Shown here one piece after another: positions 27,268 to 37,513 of a DNA stretch of 64,000 bases. Under the pieces are notes generated by a model. The model had not been told where the DNA came from and ran no database searches. It worked only from the letters and a program-made list of their open reading frames with translations. Source of the stretch: Burkholderia diffusa. GTDB lineage: Bacteria > Pseudomonadota > Gammaproteobacteria > Burkholderiales > Burkholderiaceae. The number at the start of each line of letters is the position of its first letter. Positions within the stretch are counted from its first letter, which is position 1. The translations under genes and the position numbers were made by a program. The stretch is taken from positions 62,001-126,000 of the forward strand of contig NZ_CABVPN010000014.1 of assembly GCF_902499115.1 (NCBI RefSeq), in the 5' to 3' direction.

Positions 27268-27819
27268 TCAGAGCGGCGGTGGCGGCAGGGGCGCGCCCGG
27301 CGCGACGCCCGGCACCACGTCCTCCGGCGCCGGCGTCAGCGAGTGGACGATCGCGAGACGCCGCATCAGCTGGTCGACCGCGTCGTTCTGCATGTCCGCG
27401 TACAGGATGTCGGCTTCCTGCGCCTTCGCGTTCGTGTACTGGTCGCTGTACGTCATCGCGCGGTTCAGCGCGATCGCGCTCGGCGGGATCAGCACAGTGC
27501 CGTCCTTGCTCGTCAGCGTGTAGTTCAGCGTATAGAACAGCGCGTATTCCTGCGCCGACCCATACTTGTTGAGCGTCAGCGTGTTCTGCCCCCGCGACTC
27601 CCACATGCGCAGCACGGCGTCGGCGTCGTCCGCCGACTTGACGATCTTCGTGTCGCTGCCGGCCTCGACGAGACGCGTCAGCCGCGCCTCGACGGGCGCG
27701 GGCGCGCCGGCCACCAGCAGGTGCTTGAACGCATAGTCCTGCTGGCCGCGCAGCTGGAAGCCGCATGCCGACAGCGCGACCGCGCTGCCGACGAGCATCA
27801 AAAACGATCTGCGGATCAC
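27268..27819 (-). CDS. lptE: LPS assembly lipoprotein LptE
   Basis: Outer-membrane lipoprotein of 183 residues that plugs LptD in lipopolysaccharide export. The GTG start at 27819 has an AAGGAGCG site. The signal peptide ends in the lipobox LSAC (Cys19), followed by GFQLRGQQ, the signature of LptE (RlpB). The C-terminus is Pro-rich (APGAPLPPPPL). It lies between leuS and holA, its usual position in beta- and gamma-proteobacteria. Confidence 0.92.
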   Translation of the reverse strand: MIRRSFLMLVGSAVALSACGFQLRGQQDYAFKHLLVAGAPAPVEARLTRLVEAGSDTKIVKSADDADAVLRMWESRGQNTLTLNKYGSAQEYALFYTLNYTLTSKDGTVLIPPSAIALNRAMTYSDQYTNAKAQEADILYADMQNDAVDQLMRRLAIVHSLTPAPEDVVPGVAPGAPLPPPPL

Positions 27820-27857
27820 CTTCGCTCCTTCTGGGTACGTCAGACGGCCGGCGGCCG

Positions 27858-30452
<2,595 letters not shown>

Positions 30453-30577
30453 GGCGTGGTTCGGACTAGGCTTTAAGCGGCGCGCCACGAGGCGGGCACG
30501 CGGAAGTGGACGAAATCGGGCAGCCCGGCGGCGGGAGCAGGCTCACGGTTCTCGGGCCTGCCTCATGGTTCCGGATA

Positions 30578-30618
30578 TTCGCCGGGTAACCCGGAGGGTC
30601 TCCAGGTTACCCGGCGAA
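30578..30618 (-). promoter_or_regulatory. Long hairpin in the leuS 5' leader
   Basis: The arms 30578-30591 and 30605-30618 (TTCGCCGGGTAACC) are perfectly complementary over 14 bp. The 13-nt centre can extend the stem further on the minus strand (a U-G wobble, then GGAG/CTCC around an ACC loop), giving about 19 pairs in all. It begins about 19 nt after the predicted transcription start and ends about 125 nt before the leuS ATG. No U-tract follows, so it is not an ordinary terminator. A regulatory or stability role is inferred. Confidence 0.7.
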
Positions 30619-30644
30619 ACCCTGCCAACCGGGCGGAAACAACG

Positions 30645-30650
30645 ATTATA
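30645..30650 (-). promoter_or_regulatory. -10 box of the leuS promoter
   Basis: A perfect TATAAT lies on the minus strand about 195 nt before the leuS start, within the 280-bp exbD-leuS gap. The -35 region 17-18 bp further upstream (around 30668-30673) is poor. The predicted leader is about 185 nt and contains the 30578-30618 hairpin. Confidence 0.5.
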
Positions 30651-30732
30651 CCGTCCGTGGCGGGCGGGACGGCCGGTCTCGCGGGCCGGCCATGCATTCT
30701 TGCCCGCCCCCGGCGCGCGGGCGGGCTGCGCG

Positions 30733-31188
30733 TCAGCGTGCCGCGCCCGTGGCCGCCGGTGCGGCGGCACCCGTCGGCGGCACGTCGGTGACGAAGCCGA
30801 TCCGCGTGAGGCCCGCGGCCTGCGCGGCGCCCATCACCTGCGCGATCACCTCGTAGCGGGTCGCGCGCGATGCGCGCAGCCGCAACTCGGGCGGCGCGGC
30901 GCCCGCGGCGGCGGCCCGGAAGCGCGCCGGCAGCGCGTCGAGTGCGACGGGCGCGTCGTCCCAGTAGAGTTTGCCGGCGTCGTCGATCGACAGCGTGACC
31001 GACTGCGGCGTGTCGCGCGCGACGCTGGCCGCGACCTTCGGCAGGTCGAGCCGGATCGCGTGCGTCATCAGCGGCGCGGTGATGATGAAGATGACGAGCA
31101 GCACGAGCATCACGTCGATCAGCGGCGTCATGTTGATCTCCGCCATCGGCGCGGACGTCTTGTGGTGCTCCAGTCCGCCGAATGCCAT
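30733..31188 (-). CDS. exbD: ExbD/TolR-family biopolymer transport protein
   Basis: Inner-membrane anchored periplasmic protein of 151 residues. One transmembrane segment near the N-terminus (INMTPLIDVMLVLLVIFIITAPL) carries the essential Asp of the proton channel (VDM/IDVM motif). The rest is a small periplasmic domain with an Ala-rich tail. GGGGGAG lies before the ATG. It follows the ExbB-type gene by 24 nt. Without a tonB or tolA gene beside it, the ExbBD or TolQR role cannot be separated, though ExbD is my preference. Confidence 0.82.
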   Translation of the reverse strand: MAFGGLEHHKTSAPMAEINMTPLIDVMLVLLVIFIITAPLMTHAIRLDLPKVAASVARDTPQSVTLSIDDAGKLYWDDAPVALDALPARFRAAAAGAAPPELRLRASRATRYEVIAQVMGAAQAAGLTRIGFVTDVPPTGAAAPAATGAAR

Positions 31189-31212
31189 GGTCGCTCCCCC
31201 GGAATACGCGCG

Positions 31213-31881
31213 TCAGGCTTCCTGCGCGCACACGAACACATGCAGGTCGCGCGCGAAGCCGTCGAGTTCCTCGGCGAGCTGGCGCACGAGCCGCCCGAGA
31301 ATGTTGTAGGCGAGCACTGCGGGGATCGCGACGACCAGCCCGAACGCGGTCATGATCAGCGCCTCGCCGACCGGCCCCGCGACGTTCTCGATCTGCGCCT
31401 GCCCGCTCGCGGCGATGCTGCCGAGCGCGTGATAGATGCCCCATACGGTGCCGAGCAGGCCGACGAACGGCGCGGTGCTGCCGATCGACGCGAGCAGCAC
31501 CTGACCGAATTCGAGACGGCGCTGCGAGCGCAGCATCGCGTGACGCAGCGCGCGCAGCACGCGTTCGCTGCGCTCGACACGCGCGGCGAGCGCGGCCGGA
31601 TCATGTTCGTCGGCCGCATCGCGCGCCGCTTCGGCGAGCGGTACGAACACGCGCTCGCGATCGGCACCGGCGAGCGCGGCGATGCCCGCGTCGAGCGACG
31701 CCGCGCGCCAGAACGAGGCGAGCGCCCGCGGCCCCTGGCGCTTCGCGCGGACCAGCAGCCAGGCTTTCATGAGGAGGAAGCACCAGCTGGCGACGGACAT
31801 CGCCAGCAGCACGTAGGCGACGGCGTGCGTGATCGCATCGCCGCTTTCGAGGTAGTGGACAACGCCGGTGGGAATCGCCAT
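31213..31881 (-). CDS. exbB: ExbB/TolQ-family proton channel protein
   Basis: Inner-membrane protein of 222 residues with three transmembrane helices (about residues 15-38, 121-145 and 165-190). GSTAPFVGLLGTVWGIYHAL and GEALIMTAFGLVVAIPAVLAYN are the MotA/TolQ/ExbB hallmarks. It forms the stator with the ExbD product encoded next. dapB lies 19 nt upstream, so bamE-dapB-exbB-exbD may be one transcript. Confidence 0.85.
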   Translation of the reverse strand: MAIPTGVVHYLESGDAITHAVAYVLLAMSVASWCFLLMKAWLLVRAKRQGPRALASFWRAASLDAGIAALAGADRERVFVPLAEAARDAADEHDPAALAARVERSERVLRALRHAMLRSQRRLEFGQVLLASIGSTAPFVGLLGTVWGIYHALGSIAASGQAQIENVAGPVGEALIMTAFGLVVAIPAVLAYNILGRLVRQLAEELDGFARDLHVFVCAQEA

Positions 31882-31900
31882 CGGAGTTTCCCCGTGAGGG

Positions 31901-32698
31901 TCAGCGCAGGCCGAGCACGTCCTGCATGTCGAACAGGCCGGCGCCGCGCGCCGACAGGAAGCGGACCGCACGCAGCGCGCCCTGCGCGTACGATACGCGG
32001 CTCGACGACTTGTGCGTGATCTCGATCCGTTCGCCGATCCCGGCGAACAGCACGGTGTGATCGCCGACGATGTCGCCGCCGCGCACGGCCGCAAAGCCGA
32101 TCGTCGACGGATCGCGTTCGCCCGTCACGCCCTGGCGGCCGTACACCGCGCATTCGTCGAGCGAGCGCCCGAGCGCGCCGGCAACGGCCTCGCCCATCAT
32201 CAGCGCGGTGCCCGACGGCGCGTCGACCTTGTGACGGTGGTGCGCCTCGATGATCTCGATGTCGTAGCCGTGCGAGAAATGCTTTGCCGCGAATTCGAGC
32301 AGCTTCAGCGTGACGTTCACGCCGACGCTCATGTTCGCCGCGAACACGATGCCGATCTTGCCTGCCGCGGCCTGCAGCTCGGCCTTCTGCTCGGCGGTGA
32401 AGCCGGTCGTGCCGATCACGAGCTTCACGTCGTGGCGCAGCGCGGCCGCGACGTGCGCGATCGTGCCTTCCGGCCGCGTGAAGTCGATCAGGTAGTCGGC
32501 CTGCGCGAATACGGCGTCGAGGTCGTTGGTCAGCTTGATCCCGGTTTCCTTGCCGAGGAACGCGCCCGCGTCCTGACCGAGGAACGGCGAATCGGCGCGG
32601 TCGAGCGCGCCGACGAGCTGCGCGTCGGAATCGTTGAGAACGGCTTCGATCAGCATCCGGCCCATACGGCCCGATGCACCGGCAATCGCAATCTTCAT
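31901..32698 (-). CDS. dapB: 4-hydroxy-tetrahydrodipicolinate reductase
   Basis: Lysine and diaminopimelate biosynthesis enzyme of 265 residues. The Rossmann motif MKIAIAGASGRMGRMLIEAV is at the N-terminus. The IEAHHRHKVDAPSGTAL catalytic segment and VIGTTGF are intact. It stands between bamE and exbB on the minus strand with short gaps. Confidence 0.95.
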   Translation of the reverse strand: MKIAIAGASGRMGRMLIEAVLNDSDAQLVGALDRADSPFLGQDAGAFLGKETGIKLTNDLDAVFAQADYLIDFTRPEGTIAHVAAALRHDVKLVIGTTGFTAEQKAELQAAAGKIGIVFAANMSVGVNVTLKLLEFAAKHFSHGYDIEIIEAHHRHKVDAPSGTALMMGEAVAGALGRSLDECAVYGRQGVTGERDPSTIGFAAVRGGDIVGDHTVLFAGIGERIEITHKSSSRVSYAQGALRAVRFLSARGAGLFDMQDVLGLR

Positions 32699-32763
32699 GG
32701 CTTTCTACACGACAGGTCTAAAGGCGGGCGGCACATGCCGCCCTGTTTCCGCTCGCCGGCCGC

Positions 32764-33561
32764 TTACTGCGACTGGGCCGGCGCGGTGAGCGGCTGGTTT
32801 TGCAGGTTGTCCGAACCCCGCGGGCCGACCGGCGGCGACGCCTCGCTCGACACGTTCGGCTGCGGCGGGCGATGGAACTGGAATTGCGGCTGGATCGCCG
32901 GCGCGGCGCCCGGCGGCTGGCCGCCCGGCACCGGCGCGCCGCCCGAAGCCTGCGCGGACGGCGTGAAGCGGCGGGCGGTCGTGCCCTGCCCCGATACCTG
33001 GTTGGTCGCGCGGTTCGCCGCGCGCGCCGCCTGGGCGTTGGCATCCTGGTCGACCGCCACGCCGGAAACCGGCTCGGCGGATGCGGTCGCGGCCGCCTGC
33101 GCGGCGCTCGCGGCAGCAGCGGCTTCGGACGCCTTCTTCGCCGCGGCCGCGGCCTTCGCCTTCTTGCCGCCGCGATCGCCGTCGATATCGGCCAGCAGGT
33201 CGAGTTCGGAAGGCAGGTTCTCGGCACCCGTCCAGCTCGCGAGGCGATCGCCCGAGAACGTCAGCACGAGGTCGCGCTGCTGGACGATCGACGTCGAGCC
33301 GCGCTTGAAGTAAAAGAGGTAATCCCAGCGGTCGGCATGAAACATGTCCGACAGCAGCGGCGTGCCGAGCAGCGCGCGGACCTGCTCGCGCGTCATTCCG
33401 GCCTGCAGCTGCGCGGCCTTCTCCTGCGACACGAAGTTGCCCTGCACGACAGTGATCCGATAGGGCGTGATGCTCTGCGCGATGCGCTGCGTCACGCTGT
33501 CGTACGACGAACAACCAGCCAGCGCGGCAACGGCGGCGGCAGCGATGATGGCACTCCGCAT
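32764..33561 (-). CDS. bamE: Outer-membrane assembly lipoprotein BamE with long tail
   Basis: Lipoprotein of the BAM complex. The signal peptide ends in LAGC (Cys17). The BamE/OmlA core (about residues 30-115) includes ITVVQGNFVSQEKAAQLQAGMTREQVRALLGTPLL and the later DRWDYLFYFKRG. After it come about 150 residues rich in Ala, Pro, Gln and Gly without recognisable fold, making the protein 265 residues against about 110 in E. coli. AGAGGAG precedes the ATG at 33561. It is divergent from fur, an arrangement conserved in beta-proteobacteria. Confidence 0.9.
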   Translation of the reverse strand: MRSAIIAAAAVAALAGCSSYDSVTQRIAQSITPYRITVVQGNFVSQEKAAQLQAGMTREQVRALLGTPLLSDMFHADRWDYLFYFKRGSTSIVQQRDLVLTFSGDRLASWTGAENLPSELDLLADIDGDRGGKKAKAAAAAKKASEAAAAASAAQAAATASAEPVSGVAVDQDANAQAARAANRATNQVSGQGTTARRFTPSAQASGGAPVPGGQPPGAAPAIQPQFQFHRPPQPNVSSEASPPVGPRGSDNLQNQPLTAPAQSQ

Positions 33562-33615
33562 GCGACTCCTCTGAAGGTGCGAAAGAGATTCCGGGAACAT
33601 TTCCGTCACCGTGCA

Positions 33616-33632
33616 GGCCCGCGTCGCGGGCC
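33616..33632. promoter_or_regulatory. Perfect palindrome between bamE and fur
   Basis: GGCCCGCGTCGCGGGCC has two perfect 8-bp arms around a single T. It lies 55 bp upstream of bamE and 72 bp upstream of fur, between divergent genes. GC-rich dyads are common in such genomes, so it may be an operator or chance. Confidence 0.35.
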
Positions 33633-33703
33633 GCGCGTGTTTCTGGAACGGCGAAAAGCCGGTAACATTGAAGCCCTGCATTGTACTCTAGGGATGCCTA
33701 GCC

Positions 33704-34132
33704 ATGACCAATCCAACGGATCTCAAGAATATCGGGCTAAAGGCCACCCTACCGCGCCTCAAGATTCTCGAGATCTTCCAGCAAAGCCCGGTGCGTCACC
33801 TGACGGCCGAAGACGTCTACCGCAATCTGCTCAACGAGCAGCTCGACATCGGGCTCGCCACCGTTTATCGCGTGCTGACGCAGTTCGAGCAGGCCGGCCT
33901 GCTCACGCGCAGCAACTTCGAATCCGGCAAGGCCGTGTTCGAACTGAACGAAGGCTCGCACCACGATCACCTCGTCTGCCTCGATTGCGGCCGCGTCGAG
34001 GAATTCTTCGATGCCGAGATCGAAGGCCGCCAGCAGGCGATCGCGAAGGAACGCGGCTTCCGGCTCCAGGAACACTCGCTCGCGATGTACGGCTCCTGCA
34101 CGACCGAGAACTGCCCGCACCGCAAGCACTGA
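33704..34132 (+). CDS. fur: Ferric uptake regulator
   Basis: Iron-responsive repressor of 142 residues. The N-terminal winged helix is followed by the metal-binding dimerisation domain. SHHDHLVCLDCGRVEEFFD supplies the His-rich site and the first Cys pair, and CTTENCPHRKH the second Cys pair. RLKILEIFQQSPVRHLTAEDVYRNL and IGLATVYRVLTQFEQAGL are the usual Fur N-terminal motifs. The length is normal. Divergent from bamE. Confidence 0.96.
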   Translation: MTNPTDLKNIGLKATLPRLKILEIFQQSPVRHLTAEDVYRNLLNEQLDIGLATVYRVLTQFEQAGLLTRSNFESGKAVFELNEGSHHDHLVCLDCGRVEEFFDAEIEGRQQAIAKERGFRLQEHSLAMYGSCTTENCPHRKH

Positions 34133-34210
34133 TCCGCACGCATCACGCCTGCGCCACGGCCCGGCCGGCATCTCGCCGCCCGGGCCGTGTTGTTTTCGGG
34201 ATCGGAATGG

Positions 34211-34237
34211 AAAAGGCCCGCACGTTGCGCGCGGGCC
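34211..34237 (-). terminator. Intrinsic terminator downstream of allA
   Basis: GGCCCGC (34215-34221) pairs with GCGGGCC (34231-34237). On the minus strand the stem is followed by TTTT (34214-34211). It ends the alc-allA transcript and may also close fur. Confidence 0.7.
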
Positions 34238-34328
34238 GGTTCGGGAAAGTTTCCAATTGTGAGCGGCGAGCCATGCCGCCGCCGCACGGTGCGCGATGCT
34301 CGACGCCCGATGCCACCTTCGCCGCGCG

Positions 34329-34853
34329 TCAGGCCGCGCTCGCGCACGCCGGCGCGAACTCGAGCGCCCACGCGCCGTCGAGCGGAATCTCGTCGCAGTT
34401 CGGCTGCGGGCCGCCGCGGTCGACGATCACGAAGTCGCTGACCGCGTCGAGCGCAAGCAGCGGATGGTGCCAGACGCCCTTCGCGTAGTTCACGCCCTGC
34501 CAGCCTTCGGCGAGAAACGCGCGCATCGCGTCGGGCCGGAACTCGCCGGCCGGCGCGACGACGATCGCGTAGCGCGACACGGCCGCGAGCGGAATGAACG
34601 CCTGGCTGCCGTGAGGATGGCGCTCCATCAGCGTGATCGCGACCGGCAGCGCGCGCGGCTGCGCGCGAAACACGCTGACGAGCGGCCGACCGCCGTCCGC
34701 GCAGACGTCGATCGTCGCGAGATCGTGGAAGCGCTCGGTCGTGCCGCCGTTGATCGGGAAGTGCCGCGCGCCTTCGAGCGCGATCACGTCGCCGAACGGC
34801 GCAAACGCCTCGCGGGTCAGGCGCTCGACGCGCAGGATGTGTGGTCCGCTCAT
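34329..34853 (-). CDS. allA: Ureidoglycolate lyase
   Basis: Enzyme of allantoin catabolism, 174 residues, that splits ureidoglycolate to glyoxylate and urea. FAPFGDVIALEGA near the start, the MERHPHGSQAFIP motif and WHHPLLAL are typical of the AllA/Ugl cupin-like family. It follows alc by 13 nt, so the two catabolic steps allantoate to ureidoglycolate to glyoxylate are co-encoded. Confidence 0.92.
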   Translation of the reverse strand: MSGPHILRVERLTREAFAPFGDVIALEGARHFPINGGTTERFHDLATIDVCADGGRPLVSVFRAQPRALPVAITLMERHPHGSQAFIPLAAVSRYAIVVAPAGEFRPDAMRAFLAEGWQGVNYAKGVWHHPLLALDAVSDFVIVDRGGPQPNCDEIPLDGAWALEFAPACASAA

Positions 34854-34866
34854 GCCGATGCCTCCT

Positions 34867-35874
34867 TCAAGCCGGCTCGCCCCACAGACGCAGGCGCGAC
34901 ACGCCGCCGTCCGGGAAGATGTTGAAACGCACGTGCGTGACGGGGCCGAGTGCCGCGAGCTGGTCGAACGTATGCACGTGGTCCATCTGCAGCTTCTGCT
35001 CGCCGAGCAGCTCGGCCCAGAACATCGACTGCGTGACGAGCGAATCGTCGGTGCCACCCACGACCCGCGCGGCCTGCAGCGAACAGCGGTCGGGGAAGTT
35101 GCCCTTGAAGAACGCCGTATCGACCTCGACGCGCCGGATGATGCCCGGCCGCGCCAGCGCGACGATCGCCCAGTCGTTGCCGGGCTCGCGGCGGCGCCGC
35201 GTTTCCCAGCCGTCGCCCATGTTCGCGCCGCGCCCCGGCATCAGCATCTGCGAGGCCGCGCCGAAGTGCTGGTTGTTCGCGGCCACCAGGTAGCCGCCGT
35301 TCTCGATCGCCGCGAGATCGACGAGCTCGCCGGCCGGCACGTGGCGCCAGTCGCGCTGCGGCTGGCCGTACACGCGCAGCCGCGCGAGCCCGCCGTCCGG
35401 ATACAAGTTCACGCGCAGGTGCGTGACCGGCTGCGCATCGTCAACGCTCACGTAGTGGTGCGAATTGCCCTGCAGCGTCGTCGCTGGGACGATCGTGCGC
35501 CATTCGGCGTCGTCCGGCGGCGTGTCCCCGTCCACCGCGCATGCCTCGATCGACGCCGCCGGCGGGAAATTGCCGGTGAAGTGGCTCGTATCGAGATCGA
35601 CGCCGTGAATCACGCCCGGCCGCGCGAGCCGGACCACGCAGAAGTCGTGGCCGGTGGTGCGCTTGCGGCGCGTTTCCCAGCCGTCCATCCACTTGCCGTG
35701 GTCGTCGTACTTGCCGGGAATGAAGACGGCCGGCTCGGGATTCAGCATGCGCTCCTTCGGCGCGAAGAATTCGTCGCTGGCGAAAAGCGCCTGTGCACCC
35801 AGGCGCGGGTCGGCGAGGTTCATGTAGCGCCGCGTGAAGGCCGGCGCGTTCGGATCGAGGATGGGGGCTGCCAT
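34867..35874 (-). CDS. alc: Allantoicase
   Basis: Enzyme of 335 residues that hydrolyses allantoate to ureidoglycolate and urea. It consists of two related repeats. Each contains DGWETRR (about residues 64 and 218), followed by a VRLARPG or VALARPG strand, then HFTGNFP or FFKGNFP, then a FNIFPDGG or NLYPDGG type loop. This is the duplicated jelly-roll pattern of allantoicase. GGAGACGAC precedes the ATG at 35874. It is first in alc-allA, with dctA just upstream on the same strand. Confidence 0.94.
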   Translation of the reverse strand: MAAPILDPNAPAFTRRYMNLADPRLGAQALFASDEFFAPKERMLNPEPAVFIPGKYDDHGKWMDGWETRRKRTTGHDFCVVRLARPGVIHGVDLDTSHFTGNFPPAASIEACAVDGDTPPDDAEWRTIVPATTLQGNSHHYVSVDDAQPVTHLRVNLYPDGGLARLRVYGQPQRDWRHVPAGELVDLAAIENGGYLVAANNQHFGAASQMLMPGRGANMGDGWETRRRREPGNDWAIVALARPGIIRRVEVDTAFFKGNFPDRCSLQAARVVGGTDDSLVTQSMFWAELLGEQKLQMDHVHTFDQLAALGPVTHVRFNIFPDGGVSRLRLWGEPA

Positions 35875-35975
35875 GTCGTCTCCATTATCTTGATGAGGGC
35901 CGGCGCGTCGTGGCGCCGGCCGCAGGGAATTCGTTCGCGCGAAGCGGCCGGGGAAGCCGCTTCGCGCGAGGGCGC

Positions 35976-37295
35976 TCAGAGCGCGTGGGCCTGGTCGCCG
36001 GCGACCGGTGCGGCGCTCGCCTGTTCGTCGGCCACGTAGCGCAGTTCGCGGTTCAGCACGCGCGTCGCGCGGGCCCGGTCGATGTCGTTCTCCCACACGG
36101 CGACGACCACCGTCGCGACGCAGTTGCCGATCAGGTTGGTCAGCGCGCGGGCGATGCCGACGAACCAGTCGACCGGCAGGATCAGCACGAGGCCGAGCAC
36201 CGGAATCGCAGGAATCGCCGACAGCGTCGCCGCGAGGATCACGATCGCCGAACCCGGAATCCCGTGCGCGCCCTTCGACGTGACGAGCGACACCAGCAGC
36301 ACGACGATCAGGTCATGCGTGGACAGCGGCGTATTGGTGGCCTGCGCGATGAACAGCACGGCGAGCGTCAGGTAGATCGAGAAGCCATCGAGGTTGAACG
36401 AATAGCCGGTCGGGATCACCAGGCCGACCGTCGAATCCTTGATGCCCATGTATTCGAGCTTGCTCATCACCTGCGGCAGCACCGCGTCCGACGACGCCGT
36501 GCCGAGCACGATCGACAGTTCCTCGCGCAGGTAGCGGATCAGCTTGAACACCGAGAAGCCCGCGATGCGCATCACGATGCCGAGCACGACCGTGACGAAC
36601 ACGATGCAGCTCAGGTAGAACACCGCGACGAGGTAGCCGAGCTGCTTGAGCGACGCGACGCCGTACTTGCCGGTCGTGAACGCGATCGCGCCGAGCACGC
36701 CGAGCGGCGCGAGCTTGATGATGAAGCCGATGATGCGGAAGAACACGTGCGACAGCTCCTCGATCAGGCTGTTCACGCGCTGCGCCTTGTCGCCGAGCAG
36801 CGACAGCGCCGAGCCGAACAGCACCGCGAACACGAGGATCTGCAGGATGTCGCCCTTCGCGAACGCGTCGATCGCGGTCTCGGGGATGATCTTCATCAGG
36901 TAGCCGGCCGTGTCCTTCAGGCTTTCGGCGTTCTTCGCGTACGACGAGAGCGAGGCCGCGTCGAGCGAGTGCAGGTCGATGTTCATCCCGACGCCCGGGC
37001 GCGTCAGCCACGCGAGGACGAGTCCGATGCCGAGCGCGATCGTCGTCATCACCTCGAAGTAGACGACCGCCTTCAGGCCGACCCGACCGACCTTCTTCAG
37101 GTCGCCCGCATTGGCCATCCCGCTGACCACGACGCAGAACACGATCGGGCCGATGACCATCTTGATGAGCTTCAGGAAGCCGTCGCCGAGCGGTCGCAGC
37201 GACTCGGCGAAATGCGGGAAGAACGCGCCGAGCGCGACCCCCAGGATTAATGCGACGACTACCCGGCCAAACAGCGAATTGAGGAATTTCGACAC
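35976..37295 (-). CDS. dctA: C4-dicarboxylate/proton symporter
   Basis: Inner-membrane transporter of succinate, fumarate and malate, 439 residues with the DAACS fold. IGPIVFCVVVSGMANAGDL, the TASSDAVLPQVMSKLEYMGI segment, GYSFNLDGFSIYLTLAVLFIAQ and the SKGAHGIPGSAIVILAATL loop are conserved. An in-frame TTG lies six codons earlier, but the GTG at 37295 has a GGGAG site at good distance and begins with the usual SKFLNSLFG. Its promoter has good boxes and a GntR-type operator just after the start point, so it is probably repressed by the divergent regulator. Confidence 0.93.
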   Translation of the reverse strand: MSKFLNSLFGRVVVALILGVALGAFFPHFAESLRPLGDGFLKLIKMVIGPIVFCVVVSGMANAGDLKKVGRVGLKAVVYFEVMTTIALGIGLVLAWLTRPGVGMNIDLHSLDAASLSSYAKNAESLKDTAGYLMKIIPETAIDAFAKGDILQILVFAVLFGSALSLLGDKAQRVNSLIEELSHVFFRIIGFIIKLAPLGVLGAIAFTTGKYGVASLKQLGYLVAVFYLSCIVFVTVVLGIVMRIAGFSVFKLIRYLREELSIVLGTASSDAVLPQVMSKLEYMGIKDSTVGLVIPTGYSFNLDGFSIYLTLAVLFIAQATNTPLSTHDLIVVLLVSLVTSKGAHGIPGSAIVILAATLSAIPAIPVLGLVLILPVDWFVGIARALTNLIGNCVATVVVAVWENDIDRARATRVLNRELRYVADEQASAAPVAGDQAHAL

Positions 37296-37336
37296 GGCGC
37301 TCTCCCGATCCAACGGTTGCAGTTTCGTCTGTTCAT

Positions 37337-37393
37337 ACTGGTAAGACCAGTGATGTTATGGTGGATAGTAGGAAGCCGATATAGTCGCGTCAA
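37337..37393 (-). promoter_or_regulatory. dctA promoter with FadR-type operator
   Basis: On the minus strand TTGACG (37393-37388) and TACTAT (37370-37365) are separated by exactly 17 bp. Just downstream lies ACTGGTAAGACCAGT (37337-37351), a perfect palindrome with 6-bp arms that fits the GGT-N3-ACC type bound by FadR/FCD GntR regulators. Bound there, about +8 to +22, it would block transcription. Confidence 0.75.
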
Positions 37394-37479
37394 GGCCGAA
37401 CAAAATAGGGATTTCCCGCCCATGCGGGGGCGGATCGTGACTTTCCCGTAGGCCGGTCATGCACCGCGCGCAGGCGGAT

Positions 37480-37500
37480 TACAATGCCGGTCAGACCGGC
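37480..37500 (+). promoter_or_regulatory. GntR gene -10 box with matching operator
   Basis: TACAAT (37480-37485) is followed immediately by GCCGGTCAGACCGGC (37486-37500), again a perfect palindrome of GGT-N3-ACC type. It covers the expected start point about 14 nt before the ATG. The shared operator form with dctA suggests autoregulation. Confidence 0.65.
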
Positions 37501-37513
37501 CATCGTTCACATC

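Noticed and set aside
30543..30563. Seven-codon frame (MRQAREP) in the leuS leader as a leucine leader peptide
   Set aside because: It has no leucine codons and no good ribosome binding site, and no alternative terminator follows.
37484..37513. ATG at 37484 as start of the GntR regulator
   Set aside because: It overlaps the -10/operator region and would lie before the predicted transcription start; the ATG at 37514 is preferred.
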